A stretch of DNA of 64,000 nucleotides, taken from positions 1-64,000 of the forward strand of contig JASBRX010000023.1 in the NCBI GenBank assembly GCA_030149245.1, written 5' to 3'. The notes under the pieces are model-generated. The model was not told where the DNA came from, ran no database searches, and was given only the letters and a program-made list of their open reading frames with translations. The first letter of the stretch is position 1, and every line of letters starts with the position of its first letter. A program made the position numbers and the translations under genes. This document shows positions 41,508-48,946 of this stretch, piece by piece. This stretch comes from Sphingomonas bacterium. GTDB lineage: Bacteria; Pseudomonadota; Alphaproteobacteria; Sphingomonadales; Sphingomonadaceae.

Positions 41508-43826
41508 ATGATCAACAAGACGGCACTGAGCCTGGCGGTCAGCGCGCTCGCGCTGCTTGCGCCGCCAGCATTCGCGCAGGACGCAGCTCCCGCGCAGGAC
41601 GAGAGCGCGGAAACGACGAAGGGCCTTGAGGAGATCGTCGTGACCGCACAGCGGCGCGAGGAGAATTTGCAGAAGGTCGGTGTTGCTGTGTCCGCAGTGA
41701 CCGGCGATGCGCTGACTGCGGCAGGCATTTCCGAAACGGCCAACTTGTCCAAGCTGGTGCCGTCGCTGGTCATCCAGCCGACCGGCGGGTCGGGAACCAG
41801 CTTCTACCTGCGCGGTGTCGGCACGCTGTCGGGCAATTCCTTTGCCGAGAATGCGGTTGCGTTCAACTTCAACGGCGTGTTCATCGGTCGCCCGACCGCT
41901 CCGGCAGGCGCGTTCTACGATCTGGAGCGCGTTGAGGTCGTCAAGGGGCCGCAGGGCACGCTCTATGGCCGAAACGCAACCGGTGGCGCGATCAACGTGC
42001 TGCCGAAAAAGCCGCGGCTCGGCGTGTTCGGCGGTGACGTGACGCTGGAATATGGCAATTATGACAACAAGAAGGGCGCAGCCGCGCTCAACGTGCCGAT
42101 CGGCGACAGGGTCGCGCTGCGTGTCGCGACGCAGATCGTCGATCGCGACGGCTACCTGTCGGATGGCAGCTCGGACGAGCGTGGTGAGGCAGTGCGCGCC
42201 TCGCTGCTGATCGAGCCGTCGTCCAGCTGGTCGATGCTGCTGGTCGGCGATTACTTCAAGCAGCATGGCCGCGGCTATGGCAGCGTGCTGGTGCCGAGCG
42301 CGACCTTTGCCGCGCCGTCGCTCGATGAGCTGGTCGGCGGTGCCGATCCGCGCGCGGTGGCAGCGGTTCGCGCTTATGCGGCCACGCTGACTGCGCCGCC
42401 CTTCTGCGGCGGCGCCGGCGGGTTCGTGACGAGCAACTGCGTCTACACGCCGCGGACCGACAGCTATATCGACAATGAGTTCTTTGGCGTCAGCGCGACG
42501 GTCGAGGGTGACCTGGGCTTCGGCACGCTGACGGTGGTGCCGGCCTATCGCCGTTCGGACACCAATTTCAGGTCGTATCTGCCCGGTTTCCTTCAGGAAA
42601 TCGACGACGTCACCGACCAGATGTCGCTTGAGGTTCGCCTGAACTCGAACGCCGATCAGCGGCTGCGCTATGTCATCGGGGGCTTCTACTTCTTCGAAGA
42701 TCAGTCCGCCGCCAACTATTTCGCGCAGGGTGAACTGTCCACGACCCGCTTCACACCGCGGCTGAAGACGGAGAGCCGTGCAGTATTCGGGCAGGCGACG
42801 TTCGACGTTAGCGAAAGCTTCCGGTTGATCGCCGGCGCGCGCTACACCAGCGAGAGCAAGACCCAGCGGACTTCGGTCGTCTCGGGTGGACGCCCGGGCG
42901 TGGTCAATCCGCCGCTTCCTGCACCGTTTGACGGTGCACTCGATTTCGAACGCGTGACGTGGAAGGCGGGCGTCGAATGGGACGCCGGGCCACGCTCGCT
43001 AGTCTATGCGAACGTCGCGACCGGTTTCAAAACGGGCGGCTTCTTTGCGGCTGCCCCGCCCAACAACAGCTTCGCTCCGGAAAAGCTGACCGCTTACACG
43101 CTGGGTACGAAGAACCGTTTCCTCGACAATCGTCTGCAGCTGAACGTCGAGGCCTTCTACTGGGACTATACCGACCAGCAGATCACGTTCGTTGGCGGCA
43201 TTCGCGGTCAGACCGGTGTGTTTGCACAGGGCGGCACGACGCTGAACGCCGGCAAGGCTCAGATGTACGGGGCCGAGGTCGAACTTCAGTTCGCCCTGAC
43301 GCCGCGCGACATGTTTCGCGCAAACGTCCAGTTCCTGGAAAGCGAGTATAAGAGCTTCATCACCCCGATTTTCTCCAACACTGGCGCAGCGGTGCCGACC
43401 GGGTGCACGGTCATCGCCTCGCGGCTCGCCAATCCGGGTGTGAACAATGCACGTTTCTACGACACCGATTGTTCGGGGAAGCCGACGCTCAACTCGCCGA
43501 AATGGTCGGCCAATCTGGCGTATGAGCACACGTTCGAGCTGGGCGGCGACATGGAGCTGGTCGCCGGTGCGCGCACCACGCTGGAGTCGAGCCGCTATCT
43601 GGCACCCCAATATCTGCCGGAACAGCGCCAGGACGCCTACATGATGTCGGACGCGTCGCTGACGCTGGAGGGGCCGGAGGATCGCTGGACGATCACGGGC
43701 TATATCAACAATATCGAGGACGAGCGCGTCAAGGCGCAGGCCGGTCAGCGACCGATCCTGAACATCGTCTATGCGTCGCTGCGTCCGCCGCGCACCTATG
43801 GCGTGCGGTTGGGCTTCAAGTTCTGA
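41508..43826 (+). CDS. TonB-dependent receptor of the island
   Basis: An outer-membrane receptor of 772 residues with a signal peptide ending PPAFA and a TonB box near GLEEIVVTAQRREENLQKVG, the sphingomonad type. The plug has SFYLRGVGTLSGNSFAEN and VEVVKGPQGTLYGRNATGGA, and the barrel ends RTYGVRLGFKF. Receptors of this kind in sphingomonads import aromatic or other scarce organic compounds, not only iron. Within the catabolic island it probably brings in the pathway substrate. It lies 51 bases after the FAH gene and has its own ribosome site (GGGGAGAGG). Confidence 0.93.
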   Translation: MINKTALSLAVSALALLAPPAFAQDAAPAQDESAETTKGLEEIVVTAQRREENLQKVGVAVSAVTGDALTAAGISETANLSKLVPSLVIQPTGGSGTSFYLRGVGTLSGNSFAENAVAFNFNGVFIGRPTAPAGAFYDLERVEVVKGPQGTLYGRNATGGAINVLPKKPRLGVFGGDVTLEYGNYDNKKGAAALNVPIGDRVALRVATQIVDRDGYLSDGSSDERGEAVRASLLIEPSSSWSMLLVGDYFKQHGRGYGSVLVPSATFAAPSLDELVGGADPRAVAAVRAYAATLTAPPFCGGAGGFVTSNCVYTPRTDSYIDNEFFGVSATVEGDLGFGTLTVVPAYRRSDTNFRSYLPGFLQEIDDVTDQMSLEVRLNSNADQRLRYVIGGFYFFEDQSAANYFAQGELSTTRFTPRLKTESRAVFGQATFDVSESFRLIAGARYTSESKTQRTSVVSGGRPGVVNPPLPAPFDGALDFERVTWKAGVEWDAGPRSLVYANVATGFKTGGFFAAAPPNNSFAPEKLTAYTLGTKNRFLDNRLQLNVEAFYWDYTDQQITFVGGIRGQTGVFAQGGTTLNAGKAQMYGAEVELQFALTPRDMFRANVQFLESEYKSFITPIFSNTGAAVPTGCTVIASRLANPGVNNARFYDTDCSGKPTLNSPKWSANLAYEHTFELGGDMELVAGARTTLESSRYLAPQYLPEQRQDAYMMSDASLTLEGPEDRWTITGYINNIEDERVKAQAGQRPILNIVYASLRPPRTYGVRLGFKF

Positions 43827-43832
43827 CGATGA

Positions 43833-43860
43833 GCGGGCGGCGGCAGGCATCGCCGCCCGC
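43833..43860 (+). other. Intergenic hairpin after the TonB receptor gene
   Basis: Arms GCGGGCGGCG and CGCCGCCCGC (10 bp, perfect) enclose an eight-base loop, four bases after the receptor stop. No T run follows, so it is not a standard terminator. It may protect the receptor message from 3' decay or partly attenuate transcription into the hydrolase genes. Confidence 0.6.
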
Positions 43861-43887
43861 ACCAATGAAGACGAGAGGATTGCGCTG

Positions 43888-44856
43888 ATGAAGAGCGTTG
43901 CGCGACTGCGCGCCGGACTGTTGTTCCCCTTGCTGACCATGGCCGGTGCGGCATGCGCCGATCCGACGGGGACGCCAGCAGTCGCCGAACGCGAGCCGAC
44001 ACCGGCGGCGCAATCGACCGAGGCGGTGTCGCTGACCTTGCTCGGCACGGGGGGCGGGCCGGGCGGGCGCAAAACCCGCGCGGGGATCGCGACGCTGCTG
44101 CAGGTTGGCGGCCGAAACTATCTGATCGACGCGGGTGAGGGGGTGTCGCGGCAACTCGCCGCTGCCGGGCTGCGCGATCAGGAAATTCCGGTCGTGTTCC
44201 TGACCCATTTGCACGACGACCATTATGCAGGCCTGCCGGCATTGGCGACATTCGCCTACACCCTGCGGTCCAAGAGCCTGAACCTGATTGGCCCGACTGG
44301 GACGAACCAACTGCGCACGGCGCTGGCCGATCTGCTTCAGGTCAGCGCCAGTATCCGAATTGTCGAAAACCGCCTGCCGCTCACCCCGGCGCAGTTTCTG
44401 ACGGCGTCGGAATATGGGCAGAACCCGGTCTATGCCGATGACGGGGTGAAGGTGACGGCGATCGTGAACCGTCACTTCCGCTTTGCGCCGGACAGCCCGA
44501 CTGCCGTGAACAAATCCTATTCGCTGCGGTTCGAAACCGGCGGGAAGGTCATTGTGTTCACCGGGGACACCGGCCCGGATCCGCGCGTCGACGCGCTGGC
44601 GCAGGGCGCGGACGTGCTGATCGCCGAGATGGCGTCCTACACCGATCGCACGCTCGTGCCGCCGATGATCCTCAAGCATATGGACGAAGAGCATCTCTCG
44701 CCGACCGAGGTGGGGAAGCTCGCCGCGCGCGCCGGGGTCAAGAAACTGGTGCTGTCGCACGTCGGCGTGGTCGGCGATGCCGATCTCGCGGAGATCAAGC
44801 GACATTATTCCGGACCGGTCGTGCTGGGCACCGACCTCGACCGGATCGATCTGTAA
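43888..44856 (+). CDS. Exported metallo-beta-lactamase-fold hydrolase 1
   Basis: The protein has 322 residues from ATG 43888 with a hydrophobic signal (LLFPLLTMAGAAC), in which Cys23 could be a lipid-modified cysteine. The zinc motif is THLHDDH (His107, His109, Asp111, His112), followed by a His in IVNRHFRF, GDTGPDPR with the bridging Asp, and a late VLSHVGVVGD. This is the RNase Z/arylsulfatase/lactonase-like branch of the fold. It would act in the periplasm, perhaps on an ester, lactone or sulfate group of the incoming substrate. It overlaps or abuts a second protein of the same fold. Confidence 0.85.
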   Translation: MKSVARLRAGLLFPLLTMAGAACADPTGTPAVAEREPTPAAQSTEAVSLTLLGTGGGPGGRKTRAGIATLLQVGGRNYLIDAGEGVSRQLAAAGLRDQEIPVVFLTHLHDDHYAGLPALATFAYTLRSKSLNLIGPTGTNQLRTALADLLQVSASIRIVENRLPLTPAQFLTASEYGQNPVYADDGVKVTAIVNRHFRFAPDSPTAVNKSYSLRFETGGKVIVFTGDTGPDPRVDALAQGADVLIAEMASYTDRTLVPPMILKHMDEEHLSPTEVGKLAARAGVKKLVLSHVGVVGDADLAEIKRHYSGPVVLGTDLDRIDL

Positions 44857-44870
44857 TGAAGGAAATCATG

Positions 44871-45884
44871 ATGACCAAGTTGACCGCGCGCACTGCCTGG
44901 CTGGCGCTCGCGCTGACCGCCACCCCGCTGTTCAGTCTGCCCGCTTTTGCCCAGGCAGAGGCGACCGCGCCGACCAAGGCCGCCGGCGCCTATGAATGGG
45001 TGACGCTCGGCACGATGGGCGGCCCGATGCCGAGTGCAACGCGCGGGGAGCCTGCCAACCTGCTCAGCCGGAAGGGCAGCGCCCATCTGGTCGATGTCGG
45101 CGATGGCGCGGCGTCGGCGATGGCGGTGGCCGGCTCCGACTATCGCGAGCTGCGGACGATCTGGATCAGCCATATCCATTTCGACCATATCGGCGGTCTG
45201 TTCGGGGTGCTTGGGCTGCGCCTGCAGACTCGCGGAACGACCCCGCTTACCGTCTATGGCCCGCCGGGGACCAAGGCGATCGTCACCGGGCTGATCGACG
45301 CAATGCGTCCGAGCGCACGCTCCGGCTTCGGCGTGCCGGGCGAAGTGCCGATCGATCCGGGCGCGTCGATCACGGTGGTCGAGCTGGATGATGGCGCGGT
45401 GGTCAAGCTCGACGACTTCACCGTCCGGGTGGCCAGCAACAGCCATTACAGCTTCCCGCCCGACTCACAGAATGCGAAAGATTTCCGGTCGCTGTCCTTC
45501 CGCTTCGACCTGCCCGAGCGGTCGATCGTCTATACCGGCGACACCGGACCGAGCGACAAGGTGACGGCGCTGGCCAAAGGCGCGGACATGCTCGTCACCG
45601 AGCTGATCGATATCGAGGCGACATTGACCAATCTGCGCCGTCGCGCGCGGCAGCTCTCGCCCGAAGAGGCCGCAAACATGGAACGCCACCTGCGCGACCA
45701 TCATGTGACCACGACCGACATCGGCAAGATGGCCAGTGCAGCAGGCGTCAAGGAAGTGGTTGTCACGCATCTTGCCGGTGGCGGTGCAGCGACCGAGCCG
45801 GGTGCCGCAGATCGCTACGCCGCCGAGATCGGCAAGCTGTTCAGCGGTCGCGTGCGGATCGCCAAGGATCAGGACCGGTTCTGA
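44871..45884 (+). CDS. Exported metallo-beta-lactamase-fold hydrolase 2
   Basis: This 337-residue protein has a signal peptide ending LPAFAQ. Three in-frame ATGs exist; ATG 44871 is preferred because AAGGA lies seven bases before it. The zinc motif is SHIHFDH, then SNSHYSFP, VYTGDTGPSDK and a late VVVTHLAGGG. It is a relative of hydrolase 1 with the same domain plan but clearly diverged, so the pair came from an old duplication or two separate recruitments. Export suggests that the first hydrolytic steps of the pathway happen in the periplasm. Confidence 0.85.
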   Translation: MTKLTARTAWLALALTATPLFSLPAFAQAEATAPTKAAGAYEWVTLGTMGGPMPSATRGEPANLLSRKGSAHLVDVGDGAASAMAVAGSDYRELRTIWISHIHFDHIGGLFGVLGLRLQTRGTTPLTVYGPPGTKAIVTGLIDAMRPSARSGFGVPGEVPIDPGASITVVELDDGAVVKLDDFTVRVASNSHYSFPPDSQNAKDFRSLSFRFDLPERSIVYTGDTGPSDKVTALAKGADMLVTELIDIEATLTNLRRRARQLSPEEAANMERHLRDHHVTTTDIGKMASAAGVKEVVVTHLAGGGAATEPGAADRYAAEIGKLFSGRVRIAKDQDRF

Positions 45885-45886
45885 CG

Positions 45887-46759
45887 ATGCGCCCGCTGCT
45901 CCAGCCCGAGGCACATCGCAACGCGATTGCCGCGATCGGACGCGCGATGGGTCCGGCGGTGCTCGCCGACTGCCTGGCGATCTTTGAGGATGAGCAGCGC
46001 GCGTTGCAGGCGACGATGCCGCCGCTCGTGTCCAACGCGGTTTATGGCGACCATGCCCGTCACCGCCTGGATCTCTACGGGTCGGGGCAGGGGGAGCGTA
46101 AGCCGGTTCTGTTGTTCGTGCACGGCGGTGGGTTCGTATCGGGCGACAAGGGCGACGAGGGCGCATGGGCGAACGCCAATGTCGGGCGGATGGCCGCGTC
46201 GCTGGGCATGGTCGGCGCCGTCATGAACTATCGCTTGGCGCCCGAGCATCAGTGGCCGTGCGCGAGCGAAGATGTCGGGCTGGCGCTCGACTGGCTGCGC
46301 GCCAACGTGGTCAGCCATGGCGGCGATACGGAGCGGATCGTGCTGATGGGCACGTCAGCCGGTGCGATCCACGTCGCCGGACTAGCACGGCTCCGCCCTG
46401 ACCTGACGGATCAGGTGCGCGGGTTGATCCTGCTGTCCGGGCTCTACGGGTTCACCCCGCCGGAGGACAAGGATCTGCGCTATTTCGGCGACGCGTCCGA
46501 CTATCCCGACCGCGCACCCGGCCAAGCACTACTGTTGTGCGGTGTTCCGATGCTGCTGGCCTGCGCGGAATACGACCCGGCTCGTTTCCAGCGTGAGTTT
46601 CTGGAGCTGGAGTCGGCGCTGCTTGAGCGGCACGGCGCGATGCCCGCGACCTATGTCGCGTCCGGGCACAATCACTACACGCTCTCGCTGCATCTCGGCA
46701 CGCGCGATGTCCGACTCGCCAGCGAAATTGCGTGGTTTGTCGAGGAGTGCACGCGATGA
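45887..46759 (+). CDS. Alpha/beta hydrolase, carboxylesterase-like
   Basis: A 290-residue hydrolase of the HSL/kynurenine-formamidase-like group. The oxyanion motif is FVHGGGF (residues 78-84), the nucleophile Ser157 lies in MGTSAGAI, and a late SGHNHYTLSLHLG carries the catalytic His. NYRLAPEHQWP is the conserved strand in between. There is no signal peptide, so it acts in the cytoplasm on an ester or formamide. It starts three bases after the second metallo-hydrolase and overlaps the membrane-protein gene by four bases. Confidence 0.87.
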   Translation: MRPLLQPEAHRNAIAAIGRAMGPAVLADCLAIFEDEQRALQATMPPLVSNAVYGDHARHRLDLYGSGQGERKPVLLFVHGGGFVSGDKGDEGAWANANVGRMAASLGMVGAVMNYRLAPEHQWPCASEDVGLALDWLRANVVSHGGDTERIVLMGTSAGAIHVAGLARLRPDLTDQVRGLILLSGLYGFTPPEDKDLRYFGDASDYPDRAPGQALLLCGVPMLLACAEYDPARFQREFLELESALLERHGAMPATYVASGHNHYTLSLHLGTRDVRLASEIAWFVEECTR

Positions 46760-47211
46760 CTGACTTTGCGACCTATCGCCGCCGCGAGACGCTGGTCAGC
46801 GCCGCGATCAATACGGCCTTCAGCGCGCTCTTTTACGCGATCGTTTTCGGTCTCGCCGAGGCGTTGCCCGTGCGCGGGATGGGCGCGTTCGCATTCGACT
46901 TTTTGCCGCAGTCGGCAGCCATCGGACTGATGGCAAGCCTGATCCCCGGGTTGCTCTTGCGCCGCGCCATGGCGCGCGGGGCGTTTACAAACATCCCGGC
47001 GGCCGACGAACGGCACCGGATCGCGATCATCGTCGGCATTTCGATCGCCGGAGCAGTCGGCTGTGGGGCGGTTCTTGCCGGCTTATTCTGGCTGGTCGCA
47101 CCCGACCAGATTGGTCGATCCGCCGCGATTCCCATCAAGCTGGTCTATGGTGCCGCGCTCGGGGCAACGGTCACCTATGTCAGCCTGTCCGCGAGCCGCC
47201 GCGTCACGTGA
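46756..47211 (+). CDS. Four-helix membrane protein of unknown function
   Basis: ATG 46756 overlaps the esterase stop (ATGA) and gives 151 residues. Four hydrophobic segments can be seen: INTAFSALFYAIVFGLAEAL, SAAIGLMASLIPGLLL, IIVGISIAGAVGCGAVLAGL and IPIKLVYGAALGATVTYVS. The layout is that of a small inner-membrane protein; I do not recognise the family. The overlap shows it belongs to the operon, perhaps as a permease subunit or membrane anchor for another island protein. Confidence 0.75.
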   Translation: MTDFATYRRRETLVSAAINTAFSALFYAIVFGLAEALPVRGMGAFAFDFLPQSAAIGLMASLIPGLLLRRAMARGAFTNIPAADERHRIAIIVGISIAGAVGCGAVLAGLFWLVAPDQIGRSAAIPIKLVYGAALGATVTYVSLSASRRVT

Positions 47212-47298
47212 ACGGCCTTGAGGCCATTCGGCGCATCCGTAGCCCACAGGAGTGGCTGTGGAGCGTGTGTGGTCGGCGCATTCAGGGAGGGTAAGAAG

Positions 47299-48321
47299 AT
47301 GCAGACCCCGTTTCTACGCAACAGCTGGTATGTCGCTGGCTATAGTTCAGAGCTGATCGAGGGCCGACTGCTCTCCCGGACGTTGCTCAACGAGCGCCTC
47401 GTTATGTTCAGGACATCCGAGGGTGAACCGGCCGCCATTCAGGATCGCTGCCCGCATCGCTTTGCACCGCTGAGCATGGGGAGCGTGGAAGGCGATAGGG
47501 TGCGGTGCGTTTATCACGGCCTGGCATTCAACCGCGTCGGAAAATGCGTTGATAATCCGCACGGACCGATCGGAGCGCTTGCAATCAGATCTTTCCCGAT
47601 CCTGGAACGGCAGGGGCTGTTGTGGGTATGGATGGGAGATGTAGAGTGCGCGAATTCCGAGCAGGTGCCGCGGTTCGACCAGCTTGATCCTTCCACCGAT
47701 CATGTGCGCCACGGCTACATTCATGGCAACGCACATTACGAACTGATGAGCGACAATATTCTCGACCTCAGTCACATCGAATTTCTGCATCCGATGCTGG
47801 GGACGCCTGCCGTGAGAGCGGCGAAAGTCACGGTCGAGCAGCGGGGTGATCGCATTGTCGTGCGGCGGAAGATTGAGAACGAAACACTGCCGCCCAATCT
47901 GGCCGCGACCTATCGCACGGCTGCCCGTCCGGTAAACCGCACATTGGAGGTCACTTGGACCGCTCCGGCGAACTTGATCCTCAAGGTGGCGATTGAAACG
48001 GAGGACGCCGGGCCGAAATGGTCCAGCGGCTCGCAATCGCTCCACCTATTTACACCTGAAACCGAAGGTTCCACCCACTATTTCTACGTCTCGAGCATCG
48101 CCCGGGACAAAGCGGATAGCGATACGGCCGATCGGTTCGCGACCGCTCTGGCCCATGTCTTTGCACATGAAGACAAGCCGATTATCGACGCTCAAGCTGC
48201 GAACATTGGCGATGCAGACTTCGAGGCGCTGAAGCCGGCACTCATGGCGATCGACAAGGGGCCGGCGCTTGCTCGTCGTCGTTTGAAGCAGTTAATCGCG
48301 GAGGAGAAGGCTGCCCCCTGA
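47299..48321 (+). CDS. Rieske non-haem iron oxygenase, VanA-like
   Basis: A 340-residue oxygenase alpha subunit. It begins FLRNSWYVAGYSSEL as VanA-type O-demethylases do. The Rieske cluster is held by Cys51, His53, Cys70 and His73 (DRCPHRFAPLS and RCVYHG), and the mononuclear iron by His159 and His164 in DNILDLSHIEFLH plus a later Asp. Relatives remove methyl groups from methoxy-aromatics or hydroxylate rings. No ferredoxin or reductase gene is visible nearby, so it must borrow electrons. It is the last island gene, preceded by an 87-base gap and a strong AGGGAGG site. Confidence 0.92.
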   Translation: MQTPFLRNSWYVAGYSSELIEGRLLSRTLLNERLVMFRTSEGEPAAIQDRCPHRFAPLSMGSVEGDRVRCVYHGLAFNRVGKCVDNPHGPIGALAIRSFPILERQGLLWVWMGDVECANSEQVPRFDQLDPSTDHVRHGYIHGNAHYELMSDNILDLSHIEFLHPMLGTPAVRAAKVTVEQRGDRIVVRRKIENETLPPNLAATYRTAARPVNRTLEVTWTAPANLILKVAIETEDAGPKWSSGSQSLHLFTPETEGSTHYFYVSSIARDKADSDTADRFATALAHVFAHEDKPIIDAQAANIGDADFEALKPALMAIDKGPALARRRLKQLIAEEKAAP

Positions 48322-48485
48322 AGAGGGATATAGGTCGTCGAAATCTGTCTGGCCGGCTGCAAGCGCTCTTCAGCCCGACTGAACCCGGTATCGCATTGGT
48401 ATCGCAAAGTCGGTCAAACCGCCCCAAATGTGGGGCTGACCCGCACATAATTTGGCTGTTTTCCGCCATTTTCTGCAGGGCAGCG

Positions 48486-48534
48486 CGCATTCGTAATGCG
48501 GGGGTCACAGGTTCGAGTCCTGTAAGCGGCACCA
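48486..48534 (+). repeat. Right copy of the 49-bp direct repeat (tRNA-Thr 3' half)
   Basis: This segment is identical to the tRNA-Thr bases from position 28 to the CCA end. The bases before it (CAGGGCAG) do not match the tRNA 5' half, so this copy cannot fold into a tRNA. It marks the far end of the island. Open frames read across it in several directions, but these are by-products of tRNA sequence. Confidence 0.9.
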
Positions 48535-48946
48535 TTTCCCCGATCGCTGCAGTTCGTCACAGGGTAGAAAATACCAGAAATGTAATCCTTTCGGCTGTCC
48601 TGTCCCACCTGCAGAAGCCGTTTCACCTCGTCACTTCGTCACTTCGCTCGATTAACCGCCAGTCCGGAAAAGCACGAGCGATACGATCATGGGGTACCCA
48701 AAGCTGTTCTTGCCGTGGCGCTCGACCAGGATCGCCCGCGCCGATCGGACCTTTGCCTCGAAGTTGCGAGGCAGCGGCGCATTGTATGAAACGGGCGCGC
48801 GGGGCGCATCTGGATCACTGGCGAGTGCAATCAACCGGTCCTTGAATGGTTGAGTGCGATTGACCCGAAAGTGGCGCAATAAGCATCGACCGCACAAGGC
48901 GGTGACGTTCCTGGCCGGCGGCGCGCGTGTCATCACCGCCGCGCGG
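48535..48946. other. Chromosomal flank of the island, no gene recognised
   Basis: About 410 bases lie between the right repeat and the sialate-esterase-like gene. A minus-strand open frame from about 48944 to 48652 encodes segments such as ALCGRCLLRHFRVNR and NFEAKVRSARAILVERHGK, but I do not recognise it and see no clear ribosome site. It may be a remnant of a gene broken when the island arrived. Confidence 0.4.

Larger units (their letters stand above)
35356..48534. mobile_element. Putative tRNA-Thr-integrated catabolic genomic island
   Basis: About 13.2 kb between the two 49-bp repeats. Eleven of its twelve genes look catabolic or transport related, all lie on the plus strand, and most overlap or nearly overlap, led by a LysR regulator. 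No integrase, excisionase, relaxase or transposase frame is visible, so the element seems either decayed or mobilised in trans. The first 150 bases after the tRNA and the last 160 before the right repeat hold no recognisable gene. The Rieske gene at the right end looks somewhat less GC-rich than the surrounding genes, as judged by eye. Confidence 0.75.

Noticed and set aside
40197-42266. 689-codon open frame antisense to dioxygenase, FAH and TonB genes
   Set aside because: It crosses three well-supported plus-strand genes and has no recognisable domain.
48486-48534. Second tRNA gene
   Set aside because: Only the 3' half is present; acceptor 5' strand and D arm are missing.
48242-48626. Minus-strand frames reading through the tRNA repeat (TGLEPVTPALR- and YRTRTCDPRITNA-type peptides)
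   Set aside because: These peptides are well-known false predictions from tRNA sequence and are not genes.
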